A DNA stretch of 52,615 nt from positions 1 to 52,615 of the forward strand of contig JAHOYV010000098.1 of assembly GCA_019038745.1 (NCBI GenBank), given 5' to 3'. The notes under the pieces are model-generated. The model worked only from the letters and a program-made list of their open reading frames with translations, made no database searches and had not been told where the DNA came from. This document shows positions 45,934 through 52,615 of the stretch, piece by piece. The DNA is from Gemmatimonadales bacterium (GTDB lineage: Bacteria; Krumholzibacteriota; Krumholzibacteriia; LZORAL124-64-63). Position 1 is the first letter of the stretch, and each line of letters begins with the position of its first letter. The position numbers and the translations under genes are program-made.

Positions 45934-46623
45934 ATGAAATCTGAATATTTTTTCTGGGGTGATCAGGGTTTTCCTGAATTCGTCGGTGGGGTAAGAGAGA
46001 AATTTCATTATCCCATGGGGATCGGTTCTGCACTCGTGAAGCGGTTGCTTGATCTGACAGCTTCTTTTTTTGGATTGCTGTTCTTGCTGCCTCTTTTTCC
46101 TTTTATCGTCTTTTTGATTCTGTTGGAAACCCCGGGGCCCATATTTTTCCGTCAAGTACGCGTGGGGCTGGATGGCAGGCTCTTTGCCTGTTACAAGTTC
46201 CGTTCCATGGCTATCGATGCGGAGCAGCAAAAAGACCAGCTCAATCACTTGAACGAAGCAAGTGGCGCAGCTTTCAAGATCAAGGATGACCCGCGTATTA
46301 CCGGAGTCGGCCGCTTTCTACGGCGTAGCAGCCTGGATGAATTCCCCCAACTGTACAATGTTCTCCGTGGCCAGATGAGCATTGTGGGACCACGTCCGCA
46401 GATTCCTTCCGAGGTCGGGGAATACATACCGGAGCAGGCTTGCCGTCTTTTGGTGAAACCTGGTTTGACTTGTTTGTGGCAGGTTTCCGGACGCAGTCAT
46501 CTGGAATTCAAGGAGTGGATGCAACTGGATTTGGAGTATGTCCTGAGTCAGGGTTTGATGACCGACTTGAAGATTCTCTTGCGGACCCTGCCAGCGGTAA
46601 TTGAGCGAAAGGGAGCCTATTGA
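45934..46623 (+). CDS. Polyprenyl-phosphate sugar-1-phosphate transferase (WbaP/Bac_transf type)
   Basis: A 229-aa monotopic sugar transferase that starts lipid-linked glycan synthesis. One membrane segment ([24 protein letters not shown]) is followed by [62 protein letters not shown] (bacterial sugar-transferase signature with the DE pair) and [14 protein letters not shown]. It lacks the extra N-terminal membrane domain of full WbaP, so it is a minimal PglC-like form. This is a second initiating enzyme besides the WecA-type one at 20231. GAAAG precedes ATG 45934. Confidence 0.92.
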   Translation: MKSEYFFWGDQGFPEFVGGVREKFHYPMGIGSALVKRLLDLTASFFGLLFLLPLFPFIVFLILLETPGPIFFRQVRVGLDGRLFACYKFRSMAIDAEQQKDQLNHLNEASGAAFKIKDDPRITGVGRFLRRSSLDEFPQLYNVLRGQMSIVGPRPQIPSEVGEYIPEQACRLLVKPGLTCLWQVSGRSHLEFKEWMQLDLEYVLSQGLMTDLKILLRTLPAVIERKGAY

Positions 46624-47000
46624 GCACTCTCGGGGTAGGCACAGACTTAGTGGAGGTGGATCGTATCGAGGCTCTCTTGGGACAGCATCCGGTTCGCTTT
46701 CTGGATAAATATTTTCGCCCGGGTGATCTGGCCAGGAGCTCCGCCAACAGCTCCACGTCTGTTGGCAGTATGGCGGAAAGTTGGGCGGCCAAAGAGGCTT
46801 TTCTGAAGGCCTTGGGAACAGAAGTCCGGAAGATTCCATACCGGGACGTAGAACTTATCTCGAGTTGTGGTGGAACTTTATCGCTGAATTTGTATGGGAT
46901 GGCTGAAAATGCAGCCCGGCAGTCCGGTGTTTGTTCTATTCGAGTGAGCGTTTCCAGTACCCCTGCTGCGGCTGTTGCCCTGGTTGTCCTGGGTACTTGA
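46620..47000 (+). CDS. acpS: Holo-[acyl-carrier-protein] synthase
   Basis: A 126-aa AcpS that moves 4'-phosphopantetheine from CoA to a serine of apo-ACP. The two metal/CoA motifs are visible: LGVGTDLVEVDRIEALL at the N-terminus and AESWAAKEAFLKALGTEV near residue 60, the conserved WxxKEAxxKAlG signature. The C-terminal VSVSSTPAAAVALVV corresponds to the usual SISH..Y..A region, in which the typical SH is replaced by SS. The start is TTG 46620, overlapping the preceding stop (TTGA), with GGGAG (46611-46615) upstream. Confidence 0.92.
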   Translation: MSTLGVGTDLVEVDRIEALLGQHPVRFLDKYFRPGDLARSSANSSTSVGSMAESWAAKEAFLKALGTEVRKIPYRDVELISSCGGTLSLNLYGMAENAARQSGVCSIRVSVSSTPAAAVALVVLGT

Positions 47001-47053
47001 CCCAGATTTCCATCCTTCATAACCTACCAAAGGAATTTTGAAGAAAGGGCGCT

Positions 47054-47075
47054 TAACCCCTTGGCCACGGGGTTA
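47054..47075 (+). terminator. Possible terminator hairpin after acpS
   Basis: TAACCCC (47054-47060), 8-nt loop, GGGGTTA (47069-47075). A perfect 7-bp stem without a T-run. Confidence 0.35.
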
Positions 47076-47168
47076 CCGTATGATAAATTGACCATTCTGT
47101 GCGGTTGTGCGAAGCTTAACCGTTATGCTGCTTGGAACCTGGAATGCTCAGGGGTGATTTTCCACGCT

Positions 47169-48080
47169 ATGGAACTTGAATTTCTGTTGATTGATGTTTT
47201 TACGGACCGCCATTTCGGGGGGAGTCCGCTGTACTTGTTCCCCGATGCGGGCCAGATCCCTGAACGGACCATGCAAATGCTGGCCAACGAACTCGGCTTC
47301 GGCGAAACTGCTTTTATTGTTTCGTCCGGTTCAGGGGGGGAGCGCCGCTCTGGCTTGCGGGTTTTTACTCCTGCCGCCGAAATCCCATTCGGAGGGCACT
47401 CGGTGTTGGGTGCGACCTTCGGTCTGGATCTTTTGGGGGTTCGCAAATCCGGGGACAAGGACCTGCCTTTCACATGGGAGTTGGAGGCAGGGCAGTATCA
47501 GATTACTACCCGCCAGGAGGATGGTCTCTCGATCTATAGCCTGGCTCAGGACGCTCCCGTCTTCCTCGGACAGTACTTTCACCGGAAGAAGGTGGCTCGC
47601 ACTCTGGGAATATCCGAGGACGAGATCGCCATTACCGGATTGCCATGCGAGGTGATTTCAACGGGATTGCCAATTCACATTGTTCCTTTGGGATCAATGG
47701 ATGCGATGGAACAGATCAACCTTCGCCGTCGTGACGCTGATGCCATCGCGAGGGACATCGGGTTCGGAGACCTTTTTGTATTTACTTGTGAAACCATTAA
47801 TGAGGGTTCCACAGTGCATTGCAGGATGTTCGCTCCTCATTTCGGCATTCCCGAAGATCCCGCCAGTGGAGCAGCCACTGGGGCCTTGATCGCTTATTTG
47901 GTCAAGCATCGGCTGATCAAATTTACTGATCAGGTACGCATCGTCAGTGAACAAGGACTCGAGATGGGGCGCCCGAGTAGACTGATTGCCGAGGCAAAGG
48001 TATTCGAAGGCCGAGCCACATCCGTCCACGTTGGTGGCAGTTGCGTAGCCATGGGGTCGGGCAGGATCGTAGTTCCCTAA
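47169..48080 (+). CDS. PhzF-family phenazine-biosynthesis-like isomerase
   Basis: A 303-aa PhzF/DAPEP-fold protein: ELEFLLIDVFTDRHFGGSPLYLF (the family 'vdaFt...f.GNp.av', with Ser replacing the usual Asn), ELGFGETAFIVSS (catalytic Glu of the sEtaF motif), LRVFTPAAEIPFGGHSVLGATFGL (GH motif) and IPEDPASGAATGALIAYL (the ED.aTGsA motif). It probably isomerises a small unsaturated or amino-acid-derived metabolite; there is no phenazine cluster here. ATG 47169 is the start matching the family's MxxxxxxxVDVF opening. A hairpin follows its stop. Confidence 0.88.
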   Translation: MELEFLLIDVFTDRHFGGSPLYLFPDAGQIPERTMQMLANELGFGETAFIVSSGSGGERRSGLRVFTPAAEIPFGGHSVLGATFGLDLLGVRKSGDKDLPFTWELEAGQYQITTRQEDGLSIYSLAQDAPVFLGQYFHRKKVARTLGISEDEIAITGLPCEVISTGLPIHIVPLGSMDAMEQINLRRRDADAIARDIGFGDLFVFTCETINEGSTVHCRMFAPHFGIPEDPASGAATGALIAYLVKHRLIKFTDQVRIVSEQGLEMGRPSRLIAEAKVFEGRATSVHVGGSCVAMGSGRIVVP

Positions 48081-48099
48081 TGAGCCGAAAAGTAGGGAA
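48073..48099 (+). terminator. Possible hairpin at the phzF-like gene end
   Basis: TTCCCTA (48073-48079) pairs with TAGGGAA (48093-48099) across 13 nt, the stop codon lying within the 5' part. No T-run. Terminator or 3'-end structure. Confidence 0.35.
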
Positions 48100-48248
48100 T
48101 CCCGACCGACTCTGGTTTCTGATTGTTTGCTTGAATGAGTAGTCTTTGTGGTCCCGGCAATACTCTGGACCCCGGATTGAGTTACGGCCTGGGACAGGTA
48201 CTCCCCGTGGAGTTTCCCCAGATCGACACATTGGGAGAGAATAGCTTG

Positions 48249-49907
48249 ATGAAACAACCTGCCGGACTTTCTGCTGAGATGAGCGAAATGGTAGTGCAGA
48301 CCCTGAAGCAAGTCATTGAAAGGGAACTCCCCGACAGTCGGATGTTGGAACTCGACGAGAAGGATGAGTTTCCTACCGAAAGCATTAAGAAAATGCTCTC
48401 TCCAGACGTGGGGCTGCATCTGATCTTTCTTCCCGAGGACGTGGGTGGACTCGGTGGAGGGGCTCGGGATATTTGTAGGGTAAGCGAAGAAATGGCTGCG
48501 GGAGACCTTGGTGTGGCCACTTCCTTCCTGGCCATTTGCTTGGGCACGGACCCGATCCTGGTCGGAGGGTCTGTTGAACAGAAACAGAAATGGCTGAAAA
48601 GGATCGCCAGCGAAGGCATGATCGTGGCCTACGGAGTTACCGAACCGGAGGCTGGAAGCAATGTCGCGGCTATCCAAACTACCGCTGATCCCATCCAGGA
48701 TTCTGAAGGCAATGTTACGGGCTACCGTCTGAATGGGACCAAACAATTCATCACCAATGGTGGCGTGGCCAAACTTTATACAATCCTCGCAAAAACACCC
48801 GGTGGGCTCAGTTTTTTCGTTGTTGAAAGGGATACCCCCGGGTTATCGGTCGGCAATCACGAGGACAAGCATGGGATTCGGGCCTCCAATACCACCGGTG
48901 TGGTGATGGAGGATGCAGAGGTTCCCTTTGAGAACCTGATCGGCTTGAAAGAGGGTTTGGGCCTGAAGCAGGCTAACGCGGTCTTCGGCTACACCCGCCT
49001 GATGGTCGGTGCCTTCGGGTTGGGTGGTGGACAGGCACCTTTGAACCGGGCTCTGGCTTACGGAAAGACCCGTGAACAGTTTGGAGCTCCTCTGGTCGAG
49101 AAAGAGGGCTATTTGCTCAAGCTTCTGGTGGAGAACTGGATAGACTTGGCCGCCGGCAGGGCCTACAACGAGCAGATTGCTCTGGCCATCGATATGGGGA
49201 ACCATGACATGGGTACCGAGGGCTCGATCTCCAAGTACTGGTGTACTGAAGCAGGAAATCGCGCTGCCGACGCTGCGATTCAGGCCCATGGTGGATATGG
49301 ATACATTCGTGAGTACATGGTGGAGAAGGAGCGCCGGGATGTGCGGATTACCACCATCTACGAGGGCACAAGCGAGATCCAGCAGAGCATTATCGGCATG
49401 TACCGTTGGAAGGAAACTGTTCGCAGCAAGGGTTCCTTCTATGAAAATTTGGCCGAAACCATGGATGAAGTACACAGACGGAGCGGCAAGGTCGGGGCCG
49501 ACCTGGTGGCGGCCTCCATCCGCGGGTTGAACGACATCATTCGTTTTATGCATGTGTCTCGTTTGACGCGGCACCAAATAGTCATGTTTACTTTGGCGGA
49601 CATGATCACCGTTTGCGAAGTGGCGACCGCCTTCTGCGACAAAGCTGCCAGCTTGTTGATTGAAGGTGATTCAGACGGAGAATTCCAGGCTGCCATGAGT
49701 CGCGTATTGGCTCGCAAAGCGGCCCGCTCTGTTCGCGATGGATCCCGGCGTTGCCTGGAGGGTTTCGCTGCGGATGGAGATGGGATCGATTTGGTTGCCG
49801 GCCAGAAGCTCCTGCTGGAATTGGAGGGGCGTTTGCCGTTGGCAATGGCGGTCGGACTGTGGGATGATATGATTCAGGTTGGTGAGAAGTTAAAGGCGAT
49901 GGATTGA
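48249..49907 (+). CDS. Acyl-CoA dehydrogenase
   Basis: A 552-aa FAD-dependent acyl-CoA dehydrogenase. Motifs are GVTEPEAGSNVAAIQTTA (ACAD signature 1, flavin contact), LNGTKQFITNGGVA, GIRASNTTGVVMEDAEVPFENLIG, AIQAHGGYGYIREYMVEKERRDVRITTIYEGTSEIQQSII (signature 2, with the catalytic Glu of the IYEG loop), then a helical C-terminal extension of about 140 residues. That extension makes it longer than simple medium-chain ACADs, as in the ACAD9/VLCAD or FadE-like group. It introduces the alpha,beta double bond in fatty-acid or amino-acid catabolism; no etfAB is nearby. GGGAGAG (48233-48239) supports ATG 48249 rather than ATG 48135. Confidence 0.9.
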   Translation: MKQPAGLSAEMSEMVVQTLKQVIERELPDSRMLELDEKDEFPTESIKKMLSPDVGLHLIFLPEDVGGLGGGARDICRVSEEMAAGDLGVATSFLAICLGTDPILVGGSVEQKQKWLKRIASEGMIVAYGVTEPEAGSNVAAIQTTADPIQDSEGNVTGYRLNGTKQFITNGGVAKLYTILAKTPGGLSFFVVERDTPGLSVGNHEDKHGIRASNTTGVVMEDAEVPFENLIGLKEGLGLKQANAVFGYTRLMVGAFGLGGGQAPLNRALAYGKTREQFGAPLVEKEGYLLKLLVENWIDLAAGRAYNEQIALAIDMGNHDMGTEGSISKYWCTEAGNRAADAAIQAHGGYGYIREYMVEKERRDVRITTIYEGTSEIQQSIIGMYRWKETVRSKGSFYENLAETMDEVHRRSGKVGADLVAASIRGLNDIIRFMHVSRLTRHQIVMFTLADMITVCEVATAFCDKAASLLIEGDSDGEFQAAMSRVLARKAARSVRDGSRRCLEGFAADGDGIDLVAGQKLLLELEGRLPLAMAVGLWDDMIQVGEKLKAMD

Positions 49908-49948
49908 CCCGGGCTTGTTCCGGATAGGTTCTGGATTGGTAGGCTGTT

Positions 49949-50785
49949 TTGGAAAGTTCCAAGGATCTTCAAAATAGGATTTCGCGCTTCAGGAGCCTGC
50001 ATGAGCAAGCGCCTGAGTCACGGTATTTTGTCCCCTTGGCTGATCTGTTGCGACAAGACGGGCGGCACGACGAAGCGCTCGACCTGCTGGAAAATGGGTT
50101 GGCTGTCCACGCCGGGTACAAGGCCGGGCTGGTAATTCAGGGCCGAACGTTGCAGGAAGTAGGCCGACAGGAGGAAGCCCTGAAGGTTTGGGGCGAGGTC
50201 CTGGGACTGGAAGGCGAGAATGTCCTGGCTCTGGAAGCAATGGCCTTGGGGGCTCTGGACGGCCGAGATTGGGAAGGGGCCATACCCCTGCTGGTACAGC
50301 TATGTCGGCTTAAGGAGGAGAACTCATCCTGGTCCGATTTGCTTCTGGAGGCTCGTGGATATCTGAAGCAAAGCTCTAAACATCTCTCCAAAACCACAGG
50401 GGCCGATATCGATGATGATCGCTCTTTCGATACCTTGACCCTTGTGGATATTTACCTGGCACAGGGTTATCGGGACCGGGCTTTGGAAGTACTTCGCCGA
50501 ATGCTTCCAAGAGGCGGAGGAGATTCCGAAGAAATCCAGAGACGACTCAAGTTGCTGGAAGCGGGGGAGAGCGAAGGAAAAGAGGCTGCCGGACCAGGGA
50601 GTATGACCGAGGAACCAGGGGCAATGATCAGGCCCCCCTCTAGTGATGCATCCGAGGGCCAATTGATATCGGAACCCGAAAGGACTGCCAGGGAGCAGGA
50701 GCGTTCCGAGCGCAGGGCCTCTGAGCAAAGGCAGTTCGAAGAGTGGCTGGAGAAAATCCGTTTTAACGGTGGGCATGGGACATGA
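49949..50785 (+). CDS. TPR-repeat protein
   Basis: A 278-aa protein with tetratricopeptide-like helical repeats in residues about 15-190: SRYFVPLADLLRQDGRHDEALDLLENGLAVHAGY, LVIQGRTLQEVGRQEEALKVWGEVL, LEAMALGALDGRDWEGAIPLL and TLVDIYLAQGYRDRALEVLRRML. The last about 70 residues are charged and likely disordered or coiled (SERRASEQRQFEEWLEK). There is no signal peptide, so it is cytoplasmic. It serves as a protein-interaction scaffold; partner unknown. The TTG start at 49949 has only a weak ribosome-binding site. The stop overlaps aroQ (ATGA). Confidence 0.78.
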   Translation: MESSKDLQNRISRFRSLHEQAPESRYFVPLADLLRQDGRHDEALDLLENGLAVHAGYKAGLVIQGRTLQEVGRQEEALKVWGEVLGLEGENVLALEAMALGALDGRDWEGAIPLLVQLCRLKEENSSWSDLLLEARGYLKQSSKHLSKTTGADIDDDRSFDTLTLVDIYLAQGYRDRALEVLRRMLPRGGGDSEEIQRRLKLLEAGESEGKEAAGPGSMTEEPGAMIRPPSSDASEGQLISEPERTAREQERSERRASEQRQFEEWLEKIRFNGGHGT

Positions 50786-51234
50786 AACCTTTTCTCGTTA
50801 TCCTGGGTGGGCCGAACTTGGCTCTGCTGGGGTTACGGGAACCCGAGATTTACGGTAGCACCACTTGGGTGGAACTAGAGGAAATGTGTTCGGGCTGGGC
50901 CAAGGATTTGGGTATTCGAATATCCTTTCTCCAAACCGATTCGGAGGGAGAGCTGGTCAGTCAGATCGGGAAGTGGGGGTCCGTGGCCGACGGTCTGATC
51001 CTCAATGCTGCAGCCTACACGCACACTTCAATTGCAGTACGAGATGCCGTTTCGGCTGTAAGTAGCCCCGTTGTGGAGCTGCATTTGACAAACCCGGCTG
51101 CCCGTGAGGATTTTCGAAAGCGCAACCTTCTGGAAGATGTGGCCGTGGCCGGGATCAGGGGTTTTGGTGTCCAAGGCTACCGGTTGGCCATGGATGGCTT
51201 GGTTCAAATATTGAGTGGAGTGGGGAAAGACTGA
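50782..51234 (+). CDS. aroQ: Type II 3-dehydroquinate dehydratase
   Basis: A 150-aa AroQ that dehydrates 3-dehydroquinate in the shikimate pathway. Family residues are ILGGPNLALLGLREPEIYG (usual GPNLNLLG.REP..YG, with the catalytic Arg and Tyr; the second Asn is Ala here), LQTDSEGELVSQI, LILNAAAYTHTSIAVRDA (conserved Asn), VVELHLTNPAAREDFRKRNL (catalytic His) and GIRGFGVQGYRLA. Size is typical. It starts within the TPR-gene stop. A 15-bp imperfect tandem duplication spans its own stop (51218-51247). Confidence 0.94.
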   Translation: MKPFLVILGGPNLALLGLREPEIYGSTTWVELEEMCSGWAKDLGIRISFLQTDSEGELVSQIGKWGSVADGLILNAAAYTHTSIAVRDAVSAVSSPVVELHLTNPAAREDFRKRNLLEDVAVAGIRGFGVQGYRLAMDGLVQILSGVGKD

Positions 51235-51247
51235 GTGGGGATGGACA
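51218..51247 (+). repeat. 15-bp imperfect tandem duplication across the aroQ stop
   Basis: GAGTGGGGAAAGACT (51218-51232) and GAGTGGGGATGGACA (51233-51247), 12 of 15 identical; the TGA stop is 51232-51234. The period keeps frame. Confidence 0.7.
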
Positions 51248-51305
51248 AATTCCAGACCTCTTTTGTTTCCCTTATTTTGCAGCCCACACCAGTTTACGAC
51301 TTTGC

Positions 51306-51325
51306 GTTGCCTTTAGGGGGGCAAC
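51306..51325. repeat. 6-bp inverted repeat upstream of efp
   Basis: GTTGCC (51306-51311) and GGCAAC (51320-51325) around TTTAGGGG, in the 183-bp aroQ-efp spacer. It may be an aroQ 3' hairpin or an operator; no promoter could be assigned with confidence in this spacer. Confidence 0.35.
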
Positions 51326-51417
51326 ATGTTATCAATAGTCGGGTTTATGATTCCCCATTCGGGGTGGAATATGCCTTGTAGCATTTGGATAGTACGTCTG
51401 CGAAAGAGAGACTTGAG

Positions 51418-51975
51418 TTGGCCGACACAAGTGATTTCAGAACCGGGTTCACGATGCGTCACCGAGGTGGCCTTTGGAGCATCGCCGAGTTCCAACACGT
51501 CAAACCGGGCAAAGGCCCAGCTTTCGTTCGGACCAAATTGAAAAATGTTGAAAACGGGAAAGTAGTTGAACACACTTTCCGCGCTGGAGAGAAAGTGGAG
51601 GAAGTACGGCTTGAGCGGCGACCCTACCAGTTTCTTTATCCGGACGGCGATTTTTTTGTTTTCATGAACACCGAGACCTACGAGCAAATACAGTTGCATG
51701 AGGAAAGTCTTGGCGATGTTCCCTTGTACATCAAGGAAAGCGATATCTGTAGCATGTTGTTGCTTGAGGGAAATCCCTTGAGCGTGGAAGCTCCCCTGAC
51801 TGTAGAGTTGAAGGTTAAAGAGACTGACCCCGGTTTACGCGGGGACACGGCTCAGGGCGGTTCCAAGCCTGCCACAATGGAGACAGATCTGGTGGTCCAG
51901 GTGCCTCTTTTTATTGAGGAAGGCGAAGTTCTTAAAATCGATTCCCGCACGGGGAAGTACCTGGGAAGGACCTGA
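51418..51975 (+). CDS. efp: Translation elongation factor P
   Basis: A 185-aa EF-P that relieves ribosome stalling at polyproline. The three-domain length is exact. It starts [17 protein letters not shown] and has [16 protein letters not shown], with loop-tip K32 in PGKG equivalent to the modified Lys34 of E. coli EF-P. Domain 2/3 markers are YLYPDG-like [20 protein letters not shown] and the C-terminal [25 protein letters not shown]. The start is TTG 51418, because all EF-Ps begin at this point and AGAGAG (51405-51410) is 7 nt upstream. accB follows after 1 bp; efp-accB adjacency is widely conserved. Confidence 0.95.
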   Translation: MADTSDFRTGFTMRHRGGLWSIAEFQHVKPGKGPAFVRTKLKNVENGKVVEHTFRAGEKVEEVRLERRPYQFLYPDGDFFVFMNTETYEQIQLHEESLGDVPLYIKESDICSMLLLEGNPLSVEAPLTVELKVKETDPGLRGDTAQGGSKPATMETDLVVQVPLFIEEGEVLKIDSRTGKYLGRT

Positions 51976-51976
51976 T

Positions 51977-52492
51977 ATGAACAGCAAAACCAGGGCAGGA
52001 AAGGCTGAAATGGATATCAAAAAGGTTCGCGAGTTGGTCAAGCTTGTTGAGGAAAGTGGTATAGAAGAACTGGAGATTAGCCACCAGGATACAACTATTC
52101 GGATCCAGAAGTCTCCGACCGGCTTGGTCTCTCCCGCAGCGGTTCTATCTCCAGGAATGCAGGTTCCCGCTTCCGTTGCACAACCTATCCCCGTTGATGT
52201 CCCCATGGCCGCAACCTCCTCCGAGCCGGCGATAGACCCTGTCCGGGCCAAATACAAGGACGTCCGTTCACCTATCGTGGGAACAATTTACCGAGCTGCT
52301 TCACCGACGAGTGATCCCTTCGTAAACGTAGGGGACCACGTGGCAGTGGGTCAAACCCTCTGCATCGTTGAAGCCATGAAGGTTATGAACGAAATTGAGG
52401 CCGAATTCAGCGGGACGATCCGGGAAATTCTTGTCGAGAATGGTAAACCCGTGGAGGCCGAAGCGGTTCTGTTCCTGATCGATCCCGACTGA
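51977..52492 (+). CDS. accB: Biotin carboxyl carrier protein of acetyl-CoA carboxylase
   Basis: A 171-aa AccB/BCCP. The N-terminal [34 protein letters not shown] is the usual BCCP opening. A Pro/Ala-rich linker follows ([24 protein letters not shown]), then the biotinyl domain [40 protein letters not shown], with the biotinylated Lys in EAMKVMN. ATG 51977 has GGGAAGGA (51963-51970) upstream; ATG 52010, with AGGAAAGG upstream and the exact family N-terminus, is an equally good start. accC is expected just beyond the window; the last 120 bp show no gene. Confidence 0.95.
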   Translation: MNSKTRAGKAEMDIKKVRELVKLVEESGIEELEISHQDTTIRIQKSPTGLVSPAAVLSPGMQVPASVAQPIPVDVPMAATSSEPAIDPVRAKYKDVRSPIVGTIYRAASPTSDPFVNVGDHVAVGQTLCIVEAMKVMNEIEAEFSGTIREILVENGKPVEAEAVLFLIDPD

Positions 52493-52615
52493 ACCTGATT
52501 TGATCTTTTTACTCCCTGTTGTTCGCTACACTCCCGTGATTTTGCTTTGGCGTATTGGGTGGCAATGCTGGGTTGGCCATTTCACGGTCAGCCCTGGTTG
52601 GGTGCAGCAATTTTT

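Noticed and set aside
1..52615. tRNA, rRNA, CRISPR arrays, insertion sequences, phage genes, known riboswitches
   Set aside because: Intergenic gaps were read for cloverleaf ends, spaced direct repeats, transposase motifs and common aptamer cores; none was convincing. Manual reading can miss small RNAs; Infernal/tRNAscan would decide.

Overview
The window is about 52.6 kb of moderately GC-rich bacterial DNA, densely packed, nearly all genes on the + strand and many joined by ATGA/TGATG overlaps. No rRNA, tRNA, CRISPR array, transposase or phage gene was seen. The cell is Gram-negative-like: LPS-core type family-9 glycosyltransferases with GmhB, an O-antigen-ligase-like protein, a SurA/PpiD-type foldase and lipoproteins. 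A giant secreted C25 (gingipain-type) protease ends in a FlgD-Ig/'FPNPFNP' C-terminal domain. That domain, DUF4321 and the lexA/Y-family pairing suggest an uncultured lineage of the FCB superphylum (Krumholzibacteria/Eisenbacteria/Latescibacteria-like). This placement is inference from gene content; no marker phylogeny was run.

Layout. (1) 1-6505: housekeeping run: the end of a DapL-type aminotransferase, folB, folK, a deoxynucleoside kinase, panB, panC, a stand-alone GlmU-type uridylyltransferase, a HIT protein, a LytR_C protein, DUF4321 and tatA. (2) 6533-10478: DNA repair operon mrfA-mrfB plus an overlapping unknown third gene, closed by a perfect 18-bp hairpin. (3) 10558-14528: a PpiD-like foldase (-) divergent from glnA (GSI-alpha), then a PAP2-like membrane protein. 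(4) 14722-23558: a surface-polysaccharide locus led by a ParA ATPase fused to a glycogen-binding (CBM48/AMPK-beta) domain behind a near-consensus promoter, followed by unknown proteins, an O-antigen ligase/polymerase, a GT4, a WecA/MraY-type transferase, a methyltransferase and a deacetylase-like protein. (5) 23985-33036: secreted and surface proteins (C25 protease, oligopeptide-binding lipoprotein, metzincin-like lipoprotein) and a histone-H1-like winged-helix protein. (6) 33065-39244: HinT, a PfkB kinase, lexA with a striking four-fold 11-bp-phased TTTCG repeat in its promoter, a palm-less ImuB-like Y-family protein, hsp20 and lon. (7) 39267-46623: LPS/glycan assembly (three GT9 enzymes, gmhB, DUF3108, GT39, polyprenyl-phosphate sugar transferase). 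(8) 46620-52492: acpS, a PhzF protein, an acyl-CoA dehydrogenase, a TPR protein, aroQ, efp and accB.

The most interesting signals are the phased TTTCG operator of lexA, which resembles the alphaproteobacterial GTTC-N7-GTTC SOS box in geometry but not sequence; the ParA-CBM48 fusion heading a glycan locus; short tandem duplications spanning the stop codons of four unrelated genes (panC, C25 protease, lexA, aroQ); the possible third member of the MrfAB repair operon; a G-quadruplex-capable leader over the gmhB ribosome-binding site; and a textbook intrinsic-terminator hairpin inside a glycosyltransferase coding sequence.
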